The notes under the pieces are model-generated. The model searched no databases and was not told where the DNA came from. It was given only the letters and a program-made list of their open reading frames with translations. The translations under genes were made by a program, and so were the position numbers. From Pseudomonadota bacterium (GTDB lineage Bacteria; Desulfobacterota; Desulfobulbia; Desulfobulbales; SURF-16), in contig JAHIVT010000031.1 in the NCBI GenBank assembly GCA_018816555.1, positions 29,238 through 93,237 of the forward strand: a DNA stretch of 64,000 nucleotides, written 5' to 3'. Shown piece by piece: positions 17,885 through 25,335 of the stretch (within the stretch, counting starts at the first letter, position 1; each line of letters begins with the position of its first letter).

Positions 17885-18277
17885 TTACATCCTTTGTCCC
17901 GTCTCTTCCGCCTGTCCGTATTTATTAATAATTTTCTGCAGATAATCGAGGTGGTTTTCCGATAATGGCCCGAACTTGATGCAACGTCTCCGCATGGTAA
18001 TCTGGCTGAAAGGTTGTTCGGTGGGAAGAATAAAATCATTTATCGTGGTATAGGGAACATCCTCCAGACAGATACCGTCATCAGCCAGCAGATCAAGGCC
18101 ATTGGCATCCCGTGACGCGCCGTTTGTGGTAAAATAGCAGAAGGCCAACCCTGAAAGGCTGATATCGATTATCTGCCCTATTTTGTTGGCAGGCGGTCGA
18201 AGAAAGGCATAGGTGCCGTCCCGGACAAGATATCTTTTGTGCCGCCTGCGCTCATTTGTCGGATGTTCACTGGCCAT
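17885..18277 (-). CDS. Stand-alone PilZ domain protein
   Basis: 130 residues, essentially one PilZ domain. Both c-di-GMP-binding motifs are visible: the arginine motif RRRHKRY near residue 12 and DISLSGLAF near residue 38. It should bind c-di-GMP and act as an effector. It is the first gene of the three-gene (-) strand unit with the CNB-methyltransferase (40 bases downstream) and the HD-GYP protein, suggesting the effector, a second nucleotide sensor and the degrading enzyme are made together. Start behind GAGGGG. Confidence 0.87.
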   Translation of the reverse strand: MASEHPTNERRRHKRYLVRDGTYAFLRPPANKIGQIIDISLSGLAFCYFTTNGASRDANGLDLLADDGICLEDVPYTTINDFILPTEQPFSQITMRRRCIKFGPLSENHLDYLQKIINKYGQAEETGQRM

Positions 18278-18430
18278 TTTTACCCCTCATGCATGGTGAT
18301 TTAGGTTCAACCGCTACCAGGAAATTATTTTTCTCAATAGGTTATTATGACATCAACAATCGGGTGAATCAATGATGATTACTGTTTTTTTGCAAAACCT
18401 ATAAAAAATAAAACAATATTCATTCAAACC

Positions 18431-18460
18431 TTGACAAGTATTATTCCATCATTGTGTAAT
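18431..18460 (+). promoter_or_regulatory. Sigma-70-type promoter for the CNB-GAF / carboxylase unit
   Basis: TTGACA at 18431-18436 and TGTAAT at 18455-18460 with an 18-base spacer, in AT-rich DNA 80 bases before the CNB-GAF start. It points to a leader of about 75 bases. Confidence 0.55.
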
Positions 18461-18540
18461 TTTTATATTTCTGCCAGAAGAAATGGTTTCGTGAAAAATC
18501 GTCTCTTATAGATCATTGCCAGTTATCAGGAGAACTATTC

Positions 18541-19689
18541 ATGCCCTGTTCTTATATTTGTCATGAATTGCACAATTTGCAATTTTTTTCTGAATTGACC
18601 GATGAAGAGTGCGGGCTGCTGCTGCCGTTTCTTCAGCAGGAGATGTTTCAGCAGGGTGAGCTTGTCGTGCAGGAAGGCGCATTCCCTGATAGGCTGTTTG
18701 TGGTGGTAAAGGGGAAGGTGCGCAAGGAAAAGGTCCTCGGCATTACTGTGGGAGCAAGCGGGCTTGAGGCATGGCAGGAAAAGGAGCTGTTTGAGGTCAA
18801 AGGAGCGGGACAGCACTTCTGTGAAGATGCCTTGATTGCCGAAGAGCCAGCCAATGTAGACTGGGTGGCCATGGAGAAGTCAGAGTTGTTTTCTCTTTCC
18901 GCCGGAAATTTCCGGCAGATCCAGCAGGAGTCGGAGCAGACAGGAAGAAAGCTGTTGCAGGCTCTCAGCTGGTCTTTGTATCGCAGTTTCCGCAAGCATG
19001 AAGGCCAGTTCGCCGCAGAGGTGGAAAATAAAAAGCTGCTCAGTCAGATGCGTGTTGAGCGCAAAAAGATCAAAGCCATGCACCGAATCGCCAGGAGCAC
19101 ATCGGTCAGCAGTGTCAATCAGACCCTTGATACGATTCTTGAGGCCTGCATGGACTGTCTTGATGTGCAGAAAGGCTCAATTATGATTTTCAACAGGGGA
19201 GTGTTGCGAGTTGAGGCCGCTTTCGGCAGAAACAAAGACAAAATCCTAGGCCAGATGCAGGTGATCAATGAGACCAGTGTTTCAGGCCGTTGTTTCATGA
19301 GCAAAAAACCGATCTTTATCCAGAATATCGAACAGGAAAAGGGTATCCAGCGCTCCCCTGATCCCAGCCAGTACTCGAACAATTCCCTGATCAGCATGCC
19401 GCTCATCAGCCCTGCCGGCGAAAGCATCGGCGTTTTAAATGTAAGCAAGACATCCCAGGCTATCTTCACGGAGAACGATATGAAAATTTTGGAGGATCTC
19501 ACTTTGGAGGCATCAGCGGCCCTGGCCCATGAAATTTGTCTGGCGCGCCTTTATCGTAATTTCCAGGAGACCCTGCTGGAGGTCAAGCAGGCCCAGAGGC
19601 AGCTTGTGCAGGCCGAGGAAAAGATCTTACGGATCATTCAGACCTCATGGCCGTCCATGGAAGCCCAGGGAGCAGCAGGCAATGACTAA
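18541..19689 (+). CDS. Cyclic-nucleotide-binding / GAF sensor protein
   Basis: 382 residues. CRP-like cNMP-binding domain about 15-130, a helical linker, then a GAF domain about 185-345 (FNRGVLRVEAAFGRNKDK; SGRCFMSKKPIFIQNIE), ending in a coiled coil. No catalytic output domain. Start ATG behind CAGGAG. Its stop overlaps the start of the carboxyltransferase gene (ATGACTAA, 8 bases), so the sensor and the carboxylase are translationally coupled. It may report a nucleotide or small molecule that matters to the carboxylase; that is inference. Confidence 0.83.
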   Translation: MPCSYICHELHNLQFFSELTDEECGLLLPFLQQEMFQQGELVVQEGAFPDRLFVVVKGKVRKEKVLGITVGASGLEAWQEKELFEVKGAGQHFCEDALIAEEPANVDWVAMEKSELFSLSAGNFRQIQQESEQTGRKLLQALSWSLYRSFRKHEGQFAAEVENKKLLSQMRVERKKIKAMHRIARSTSVSSVNQTLDTILEACMDCLDVQKGSIMIFNRGVLRVEAAFGRNKDKILGQMQVINETSVSGRCFMSKKPIFIQNIEQEKGIQRSPDPSQYSNNSLISMPLISPAGESIGVLNVSKTSQAIFTENDMKILEDLTLEASAALAHEICLARLYRNFQETLLEVKQAQRQLVQAEEKILRIIQTSWPSMEAQGAAGND

Positions 19690-21226
19690 GTCGAATCTTT
19701 ACGGCGAACTTGCCCGCAGAAATATTGAGATGACTGATCGGGAAAGACTTGCGGTTGATGCTGGCGCCGCCGGCGGCGTCATGACCGCCAGACAGAGGAT
19801 GGAATTTCTTTTTGACGAGGGAACTTTTCAGGAGATTGACCGCTTTGTCACCCACCGCTGCACGGATTTCGGCATGGAAAAGAAACGGGTGTCGGGCGAT
19901 GCGGTGATCTCCGGCAACGGCATGATCAACGGACGGCTGGTCCATGCCTATGCCCAGGACTTCAAGGTCATGGGCGGCTCTTTTTCCGAGGAGAACACCA
20001 AAAAGATCTGTAAGGTGCTGGACAAGGCCATGCAGCTTGGCACGCCATTTATCGGCTTGAACGACTCCGGCGGTTCCCGCATCCAGGAAGGCGTCTGCGG
20101 TCTGGCCGGCGTGGCGGAACTGTTTTTAAAAAATACCCAGGCTTCCGGTCTCATTCCCCAGATTTCCGCCATCATGGGGCACTGCGCCGGCGGAGCGAGC
20201 TATTCACCGGCGCTGACCGATTTCATCGTCATGGTTGAAGGGCAGAGTCACATGTTTGTCACCGGTCCGGAGGTGATCAAGGCGGTGACCCACGAGGATG
20301 TCAGCATGGAGGAACTCGGCGGCGCCAATACCCATCATCAGTTGAGCGGGGTAGCCCATCTGGTTGCCGCGGATGACAAGGAGTGTATTGTTCTCATCCG
20401 CGAGTTGCTTGACTATATCCCGTCAAATAATCTGGAAGAAAGCCCGGTTAAAAAATGTTTTGACGATCCCCGCCGCCGCGAGCCCTTGCTGAATAATTTC
20501 ATCCCGGCCGATTCACGGACCTCCTATGATGTGAAATCCCTGGTCCGAGCCGTGGTGGATGACGGCTCATTTTTTGAAGTGCAAAGCGGTTATGCCGTTA
20601 ATCTGGTTATCGGCTTTGCCCGGCTCAACGGCAAATCGGTGGGTCTTGTCGCCAATCAACCGGCCCATCTGGCCGGTGCCCTTGATACCAATGCCTCCCG
20701 CAAGGGTGCGCGTTTTGTCCGCTTCTGCGACGCCTTTAACATCCCGCTGGTCACCTTTGTTGATGTGCCGGGATTCCTGCCCGGCAAGGAGCAGGAACTT
20801 GACGGCATCATCCGGGATGGAGCCAAGCTCCTCTATGCCTATTGCGAGGCCACGGTGCCCAAGATCAGCCTCATAACGCGCAAGGCCTATGGCGGTGCCT
20901 ACTGCGTCATGTCAAGCAAGCATATCCGCGGGGATTACAATTTCGCCTATCCGGGGGCGGAAATCGCCGTGATGGGCCCGGAAGCGGCGGTGAACATCAT
21001 TTACCGGCGGGAGCTCGCCACGCAGCAGGGTGAAACATACCGTCAACAAAAGCTGGAGGAGTACCGGGAGCGCTTCGCCAACCCCTATGTAGCTGCATCG
21101 CGGGGATATATTGATGAGATCATCATGCCGGAGGACACCCGCTGGAAGCTGATCATGGCCCTTGAACGATTGAAGACGAAGATGATAAAAAATCCCCCGA
21201 AAAAACATGGCAACATGCCGTTATAA
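19682..21226 (+). CDS. Acyl-CoA carboxylase carboxyltransferase subunit (propionyl-CoA type)
   Basis: 514 residues from the ATG at 19682; the frame is open upstream but only inside the previous gene. It has the single-chain beta-type carboxyltransferase fold, with two crotonase-like halves. Recognisable segments include NDSGGSRIQEGV, GHCAGGASYSPAL, the second oxyanion region VDVPGFLPGKEQE and RKAYGGAYCVMSSK. It transfers CO2 from carboxybiotin to an acyl-CoA, most like propionyl-CoA carboxylase or the 12S methylmalonyl-CoA carboxyltransferase. Followed by biotin carboxylase and a biotin carrier gene. Substrate cannot be fixed from sequence, so no symbol is given. Confidence 0.9.
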   Translation: MTKSNLYGELARRNIEMTDRERLAVDAGAAGGVMTARQRMEFLFDEGTFQEIDRFVTHRCTDFGMEKKRVSGDAVISGNGMINGRLVHAYAQDFKVMGGSFSEENTKKICKVLDKAMQLGTPFIGLNDSGGSRIQEGVCGLAGVAELFLKNTQASGLIPQISAIMGHCAGGASYSPALTDFIVMVEGQSHMFVTGPEVIKAVTHEDVSMEELGGANTHHQLSGVAHLVAADDKECIVLIRELLDYIPSNNLEESPVKKCFDDPRRREPLLNNFIPADSRTSYDVKSLVRAVVDDGSFFEVQSGYAVNLVIGFARLNGKSVGLVANQPAHLAGALDTNASRKGARFVRFCDAFNIPLVTFVDVPGFLPGKEQELDGIIRDGAKLLYAYCEATVPKISLITRKAYGGAYCVMSSKHIRGDYNFAYPGAEIAVMGPEAAVNIIYRRELATQQGETYRQQKLEEYRERFANPYVAASRGYIDEIIMPEDTRWKLIMALERLKTKMIKNPPKKHGNMPL

Positions 21227-21312
21227 TAAAAAGTTCTTTTTTTATGCCAGGGTTTTAAAAGTGCCATCTTCCTGGTCGGAAAATCAACAGTCAAAACGCA
21301 AAAGACACATTC

Positions 21313-22809
21313 ATGTTTAACAAAATCCTCATAGCAAATCGCGGCGAAATCGCCATCAGGGTCATGCGGACCTGCCGGGAAATGGGCATTGCCACTGTTG
21401 CCGTCTTTTCCGAAGCGGACAGGAAGTCCCTGCATGTCCGCTATGCGGATGAGGCTTACTGCATTGGCCCTGCCCCGGCCATAGAGAGCTATCTTGACGG
21501 CGATGCCATCCTGGAGGTGGGCCGCAGGTCCGGGGTCCAGGCGATCCACCCGGGTTACGGTTTTTTATCGGAGAACAGAAACTTTGCCGGCAAGTGCCGG
21601 CAGGCGGGGCTGGTCTTCATCGGTCCGTCGCCCGAGGTGATCGAGCAGATGGGCAATAAAACCGTGGCGCGGAAAACCATGCTGGCAAATGGCGTGCCGG
21701 TCATCCCCGGAACAACGGAGGCCCTGGAGGATCTGGAGGCGGTCCGTCGTGTCTGTGCCGAAATCGGCTTGCCGGTTATGCTGAAGGCTGCCGCGGGCGG
21801 CGGAGGCAAGGGAATGCGCATCGTCACCAATGAAAATGACCTGCAGGATGCCTTTTCCGCCGTGCGGCGCGAGTCCTATGCCTCTTTTGCCGATTCCCAT
21901 ATCCTGGTGGAGCGTTATTTCCCGGATGCCCGGCATATCGAGGTGCAGATTCTTGCTGACGAACACGGCAATGTCATACATCTTTTTGAGCGGGAGTGTT
22001 CCATCCAGCGACGCTACCAGAAGGTGATCGAAGAATGCCCCTCGGTTTTTGTTGATGATGATCTGCGCGACAAACTCACCACAGCAGCGGTGCAGGCGGC
22101 CACAGTCGTGGGCTACACCGGGGCGGGCACGGTGGAGTTTCTGGTGGATGAGGCGAAAAATTTTTATTTTCTGGAGATGAACACCCGGATCCAGGTGGAG
22201 CACCCGGTGACCGAACTGGTGACCGGCATCGACCTGGTCAGGGAGCAGCTGCTGGCCGCGGCCGGAAAGCAGCTGAGTGTTGCCCAGTCGGATGTCCACC
22301 GCAACGGTTGCGCCATGGAATGCCGTATCTATGCCGAGGACCCAGGTAATGATTATATGCCGGCTCCGGGGCAGATCCGCAAGGCGGTTTTTCCCCAGGG
22401 GCCGGGGGTCAGGGTTGACAGCGGGGTTTATGAGGGGTGGGATGTGTCCCTGCATTATGATCCCATGATCGCCAAAATTTCGGTGTGGGCAAGAAGCCGT
22501 GAAGAGGCGCGACGCAGGATGCTGCGGGCCCTGGATGAATGCATTGTTTTCGGGGTGAAGACTAATCTCGATCTGCACCGGGCGATTTTAATCGATGAGA
22601 CCTTTATCAGCGGCAAGTTCGATACCCGTTTTCTTGACCGCCACCTTGCCCCACATCCGGCACCGGACATTTTGGCGGATCTGGCCATTATCGCCTCTGT
22701 CTGCAGCACCCTGTCATCCTCTCCTGCCCGAGAGGAGCGCGTTGCCACGGAAGAGACCGGCCTCTGGCGGATGGCCAGCAAGTATCAGTTCTGGGCAACA
22801 CGATTTTAG
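21313..22809 (+). CDS. Biotin carboxylase subunit of acyl-CoA carboxylase
   Basis: 498 residues. ATP-grasp biotin carboxylase: N-terminal KILIANRGEIAIRV, the glycine-rich KAAAGGGGKGMR, HIEVQILAD, RECSIQRRYQK, and the active-site EMNTRIQVEHPVTE. It carboxylates carrier-bound biotin using ATP and bicarbonate. About 50 residues past the usual biotin-carboxylase end are variable. It lacks a biotinyl domain, supplied by the gene at 23022. 86 bases separate it from the carboxyltransferase gene. Confidence 0.95.
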   Translation: MFNKILIANRGEIAIRVMRTCREMGIATVAVFSEADRKSLHVRYADEAYCIGPAPAIESYLDGDAILEVGRRSGVQAIHPGYGFLSENRNFAGKCRQAGLVFIGPSPEVIEQMGNKTVARKTMLANGVPVIPGTTEALEDLEAVRRVCAEIGLPVMLKAAAGGGGKGMRIVTNENDLQDAFSAVRRESYASFADSHILVERYFPDARHIEVQILADEHGNVIHLFERECSIQRRYQKVIEECPSVFVDDDLRDKLTTAAVQAATVVGYTGAGTVEFLVDEAKNFYFLEMNTRIQVEHPVTELVTGIDLVREQLLAAAGKQLSVAQSDVHRNGCAMECRIYAEDPGNDYMPAPGQIRKAVFPQGPGVRVDSGVYEGWDVSLHYDPMIAKISVWARSREEARRRMLRALDECIVFGVKTNLDLHRAILIDETFISGKFDTRFLDRHLAPHPAPDILADLAIIASVCSTLSSSPAREERVATEETGLWRMASKYQFWATRF

Positions 22810-23021
22810 GGGCCGTTAGGAAATAATCATTATATTTCCAAATAGTTCGTTACGGGCTCTTATGCCGGTAGTATCTTCATGTAATAGTTATTTTTTTGCA
22901 ACGGCTTAAAGGAGATTTGCAACTTCATGTTTCACCTCGACTTTTTTTTATATTTATCTGATTTTATGTCGTTTTTCCTATTTTATTATCCTGGTGGAAG
23001 CCTCCGTTCGGACAGGCAGCC

Positions 23022-23522
23022 ATGAAGCACGCGGTGCAGGTGGATAAGAGAACGTATCAGGTCGAATATGAGAAGACAGCCGGTGGGCTCAGGGTGTGGG
23101 TGGATGGTCGCAGCTACCAAGCCGACGCGTCGGCCCTGAGCGGCGGGTTTTTCTCCATCTTAGTCAACAATCGATCCTATGACGCCTTTGTCAGCAGAGA
23201 GAAAGACAGTTTCGCCGTGGTGGTTGCCGGCAAGACCATGGATGTGGATTTTTATGATCCCCGCAGCCGGCAGCCCTCTGATGAGAGTAAACGCTCGGCC
23301 GGGGTTTCCCGCCAGACTATCTGCGCCCCCATGGCCGGCCGCATCGTCCGTTTTCAGGTGATGTCAGGGGACCTGGTGCAGGATGGTCAGGGTCTCATTG
23401 TCCTGGAGGCAATGAAGATGGAAAATGAGTTGAAGTCCCAGGGCATCGGCCTGGTCAGAGAAATTCTTGTGGCTGAAAACGATGTTGTCGTCCCTGGCCA
23501 GCATCTGATGGTTATCGAATAA
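23022..23522 (+). CDS. Biotin carboxyl carrier protein
   Basis: 166 residues. The N-terminal about 85 residues are a beta-rich domain resembling the part that joins biotin carrier to carboxyltransferase in propionyl-CoA carboxylase alpha chains; the C-terminal about 75 residues are a biotinyl/lipoyl domain with the EAMKMEN site. With the previous two genes it completes a three-polypeptide acyl-CoA carboxylase. The 212-base gap upstream is AT-rich and I see no terminator in it. Convergent with the DUF2784 gene 39 bases downstream. Confidence 0.92.
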   Translation: MKHAVQVDKRTYQVEYEKTAGGLRVWVDGRSYQADASALSGGFFSILVNNRSYDAFVSREKDSFAVVVAGKTMDVDFYDPRSRQPSDESKRSAGVSRQTICAPMAGRIVRFQVMSGDLVQDGQGLIVLEAMKMENELKSQGIGLVREILVAENDVVVPGQHLMVIE

Positions 23523-23561
23523 ACACCTGCCTTATCGGGAAGATACTCCCCGCCATACCTG

Positions 23562-23942
23562 TTACTCTTTCCTCCTCTCATCCCTTTTCAGACCAATGAG
23601 CCGCCAGCCGTAGGCCAGGAGATTAATTGCCACGACAGCGATACCGAAAAGGATCTGCATCTCCCGGGTCAGGCCGGCGGGATAAACGATGGGCTCCACA
23701 TAATGTTGCACAAAACCGCCGCTGTAGACGGATTGTCCGCCTGCCCGGCGCAGGTGCTGTTCAAGGGGGGTGAGGGGGCATATCCAGCCCTCAAATTCAA
23801 TGAGTGCTCCCCAGGCCGCAGCGGGGATATGCAGGAACATCAAGCGTGGCCATTTCAGGACCAGGTAACCTCCGGTCACCACAAAGATGATGAACAGGAG
23901 ATGAACGATCACCAGCAGATCGGCGGTAAGGCGAAAGAACAT
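23562..23942 (-). CDS. DUF2784 membrane protein
   Basis: 126 residues from the ATG at 23942, 20 bases after the radical SAM gene's stop; the longer frame to 24125 would run antiparallel into that gene's coding region and has no family resemblance. Three or four TM helices (about 8-28, 40-55, 92-115). The segment EFEGWICPLTPLE is typical of DUF2784, a small membrane family of unknown function. Last gene of the AmmeMemoRadiSam cluster. Confidence 0.8.
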   Translation of the reverse strand: MFFRLTADLLVIVHLLFIIFVVTGGYLVLKWPRLMFLHIPAAAWGALIEFEGWICPLTPLEQHLRRAGGQSVYSGGFVQHYVEPIVYPAGLTREMQILFGIAVVAINLLAYGWRLIGLKRDERRKE

Positions 23943-23961
23943 GGCAATCTTGATCCTGCGG

Positions 23962-25146
23962 CTATTGCCAGACTCCCGGGATGGTGGTCCGGCAGAATTT
24001 ACAGAGGCTCCCCTCCAGATTGTTGACCGGCATCCGGTAGCCGCGTCGTTCGATGAGCAGTTGTCCGCAATGGTGGCAGTAAGTGTTGCTGCCCGGATGA
24101 TCCGGCAGGTTGCCCAGATAGACATAGCGTATACCCTCGGCCATGGCCAGTTTCCTGAAGTTGTCCAGGGTGGAGGCAGGGGTGGGGGGCAGTCTGGTCA
24201 ACTTGTAGTTCGGGAAAAAACGCAGAAAGTGCAGGGGGTGATCAGGCCCGAGATTGGTCACTATCCAGCCGCACATCTCTTTGATCATCTCCTCGTTATC
24301 GATATAGCCCGGCACCACCAGAGTGGTCATTTCAAAATGGACCCCCTGCTCATTCATGGTTTTGAAGGTGTTGAGCACCGGCTGCAGCCGGCCGCCGTTC
24401 AGTTTGCGGTAGATGGCGTCATCAAATGACTTGAGATTGACGTTGGCGGCATTGATCACCTTGCATAATTCCAGCAGGGGCTCTTTATTGATGAAACCGT
24501 TGGAGATCCACAGGTTATTGATGCCGGCCTGACGGGCGAGGCGTGCGGTGTCGATCATGTATTCGAAGTAGGTGGTAGCCTCGGAGTAGGTGTAGGCGAT
24601 GGAGGCGGCCCCGGCCTCCCGTGCCTTCCGTACCACCTCGGCCGGAAACATTTCCTCATGGCGCACCTCATGGGGCTTGGCCTGGGAGATCTCCCAGTTC
24701 TGGCAATTGAGGCAGCGGAAATTACAGCCGGTGGCGGCAATGGAAAAGGCGGTGGTCTGGGGCTTGAAGTGATAGAGGGGTTTTTTTTCCACCGGATCAA
24801 GGTGCACCGCGCAGGGATTGCCGTAGGCCAGGCTGTAAAGGGTGCCGTCCATGTTCACCTTTGAGCGGCAGATGCTGCGGTCGCCCGGTTCCAGCAGGCA
24901 GCGATTGGGGCAGATGTTGCACATCACCTTCCGGTCTTCCAGCTTCTGGTAGGAAAATCCCTCCTTGTGCCACTTCCACAGGGTTTTGGGTGCATCGTTT
25001 TTAAAAATGGTACCCCGGATGTCTTCCTCTCCTGATAGCTCATGCCTGTCGTTCTGAAAGGGCCAGAGTCCGGCATGGGCGGCGCCGGACTGGGCAAGCA
25101 TTGCTGCGCTCAAACAGAGGAAAGTGCGGCGGTCAATGGGTTTCAT
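23962..25146 (-). CDS. AmmeMemoRadiSam-system radical SAM enzyme with a Tat-like N terminus
   Basis: 394 residues. The radical SAM cluster motif is C141-x3-C145-x2-C148. Four more cysteines (C76, C79, C83, C93) precede it, and two CxxC pairs near the C terminus (CHHCGQ, CKFCRT) look like a zinc site. This is the family found with Memo and AMMECR1 proteins, related to pyruvate-formate-lyase activators; its reaction is unknown. The N terminus DRRTFLCLSAAM followed by a hydrophobic, Ala-rich stretch to AHA looks like a twin-arginine export signal. Downstream of the spermidine-synthase-like gene with 167 bases between, which contain a heptamer repeat. Confidence 0.9.
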   Translation of the reverse strand: MKPIDRRTFLCLSAAMLAQSGAAHAGLWPFQNDRHELSGEEDIRGTIFKNDAPKTLWKWHKEGFSYQKLEDRKVMCNICPNRCLLEPGDRSICRSKVNMDGTLYSLAYGNPCAVHLDPVEKKPLYHFKPQTTAFSIAATGCNFRCLNCQNWEISQAKPHEVRHEEMFPAEVVRKAREAGAASIAYTYSEATTYFEYMIDTARLARQAGINNLWISNGFINKEPLLELCKVINAANVNLKSFDDAIYRKLNGGRLQPVLNTFKTMNEQGVHFEMTTLVVPGYIDNEEMIKEMCGWIVTNLGPDHPLHFLRFFPNYKLTRLPPTPASTLDNFRKLAMAEGIRYVYLGNLPDHPGSNTYCHHCGQLLIERRGYRMPVNNLEGSLCKFCRTTIPGVWQ

Positions 25147-25167
25147 GAAATGATTCTATCATAAGAA

Positions 25168-25202
25168 AGTGAAAAGTAAGAAGTGAGAAGTTAGGAGTGA
25201 GG
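25168..25202 (+). repeat. Degenerate heptamer repeat (AGTRARR, five units)
   Basis: Five 7-base units AGTGAAA, AGTAAGA, AGTGAGA, AGTTAGG, AGTGAGG. An inverted array of the same motif lies at 25301-25335, so the intergenic transcript could form a long hairpin. The same motif recurs at 32315. Confidence 0.8.
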
Positions 25203-25300
25203 GAGGGAGCACCTCGCTCCGGCTGAAGGTGTCCGGCTATGGAATAATTTTTCCCCAATAATTCCCCACTGCTCTTTCGCCTGTTTCCGGGTTTTTTTCT

Positions 25301-25335
25301 CACTCTTCACTCCTTACTTTTTACTCCTCACTCCA
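25301..25335 (-). repeat. Degenerate heptamer repeat, inverted copy overlapping a gene end
   Basis: On the minus strand the units read TGGAGTG, AGGAGTA, AAAAGTA, AGGAGTG, AAGAGTG. The array extends into the coding end of the spermidine-synthase-like gene and supplies its last codons and stop (25314-25316). Confidence 0.8.

Noticed and set aside
19529..19681. N-terminal extension of the carboxyltransferase frame.
   Set aside because: It lies inside the CNB-GAF gene and lacks family similarity; ATG at 19682 fits the known start.
25168..25335. Heptamer arrays as a CRISPR array.
   Set aside because: Units are 7 bases and contiguous, without spacers or cas genes.
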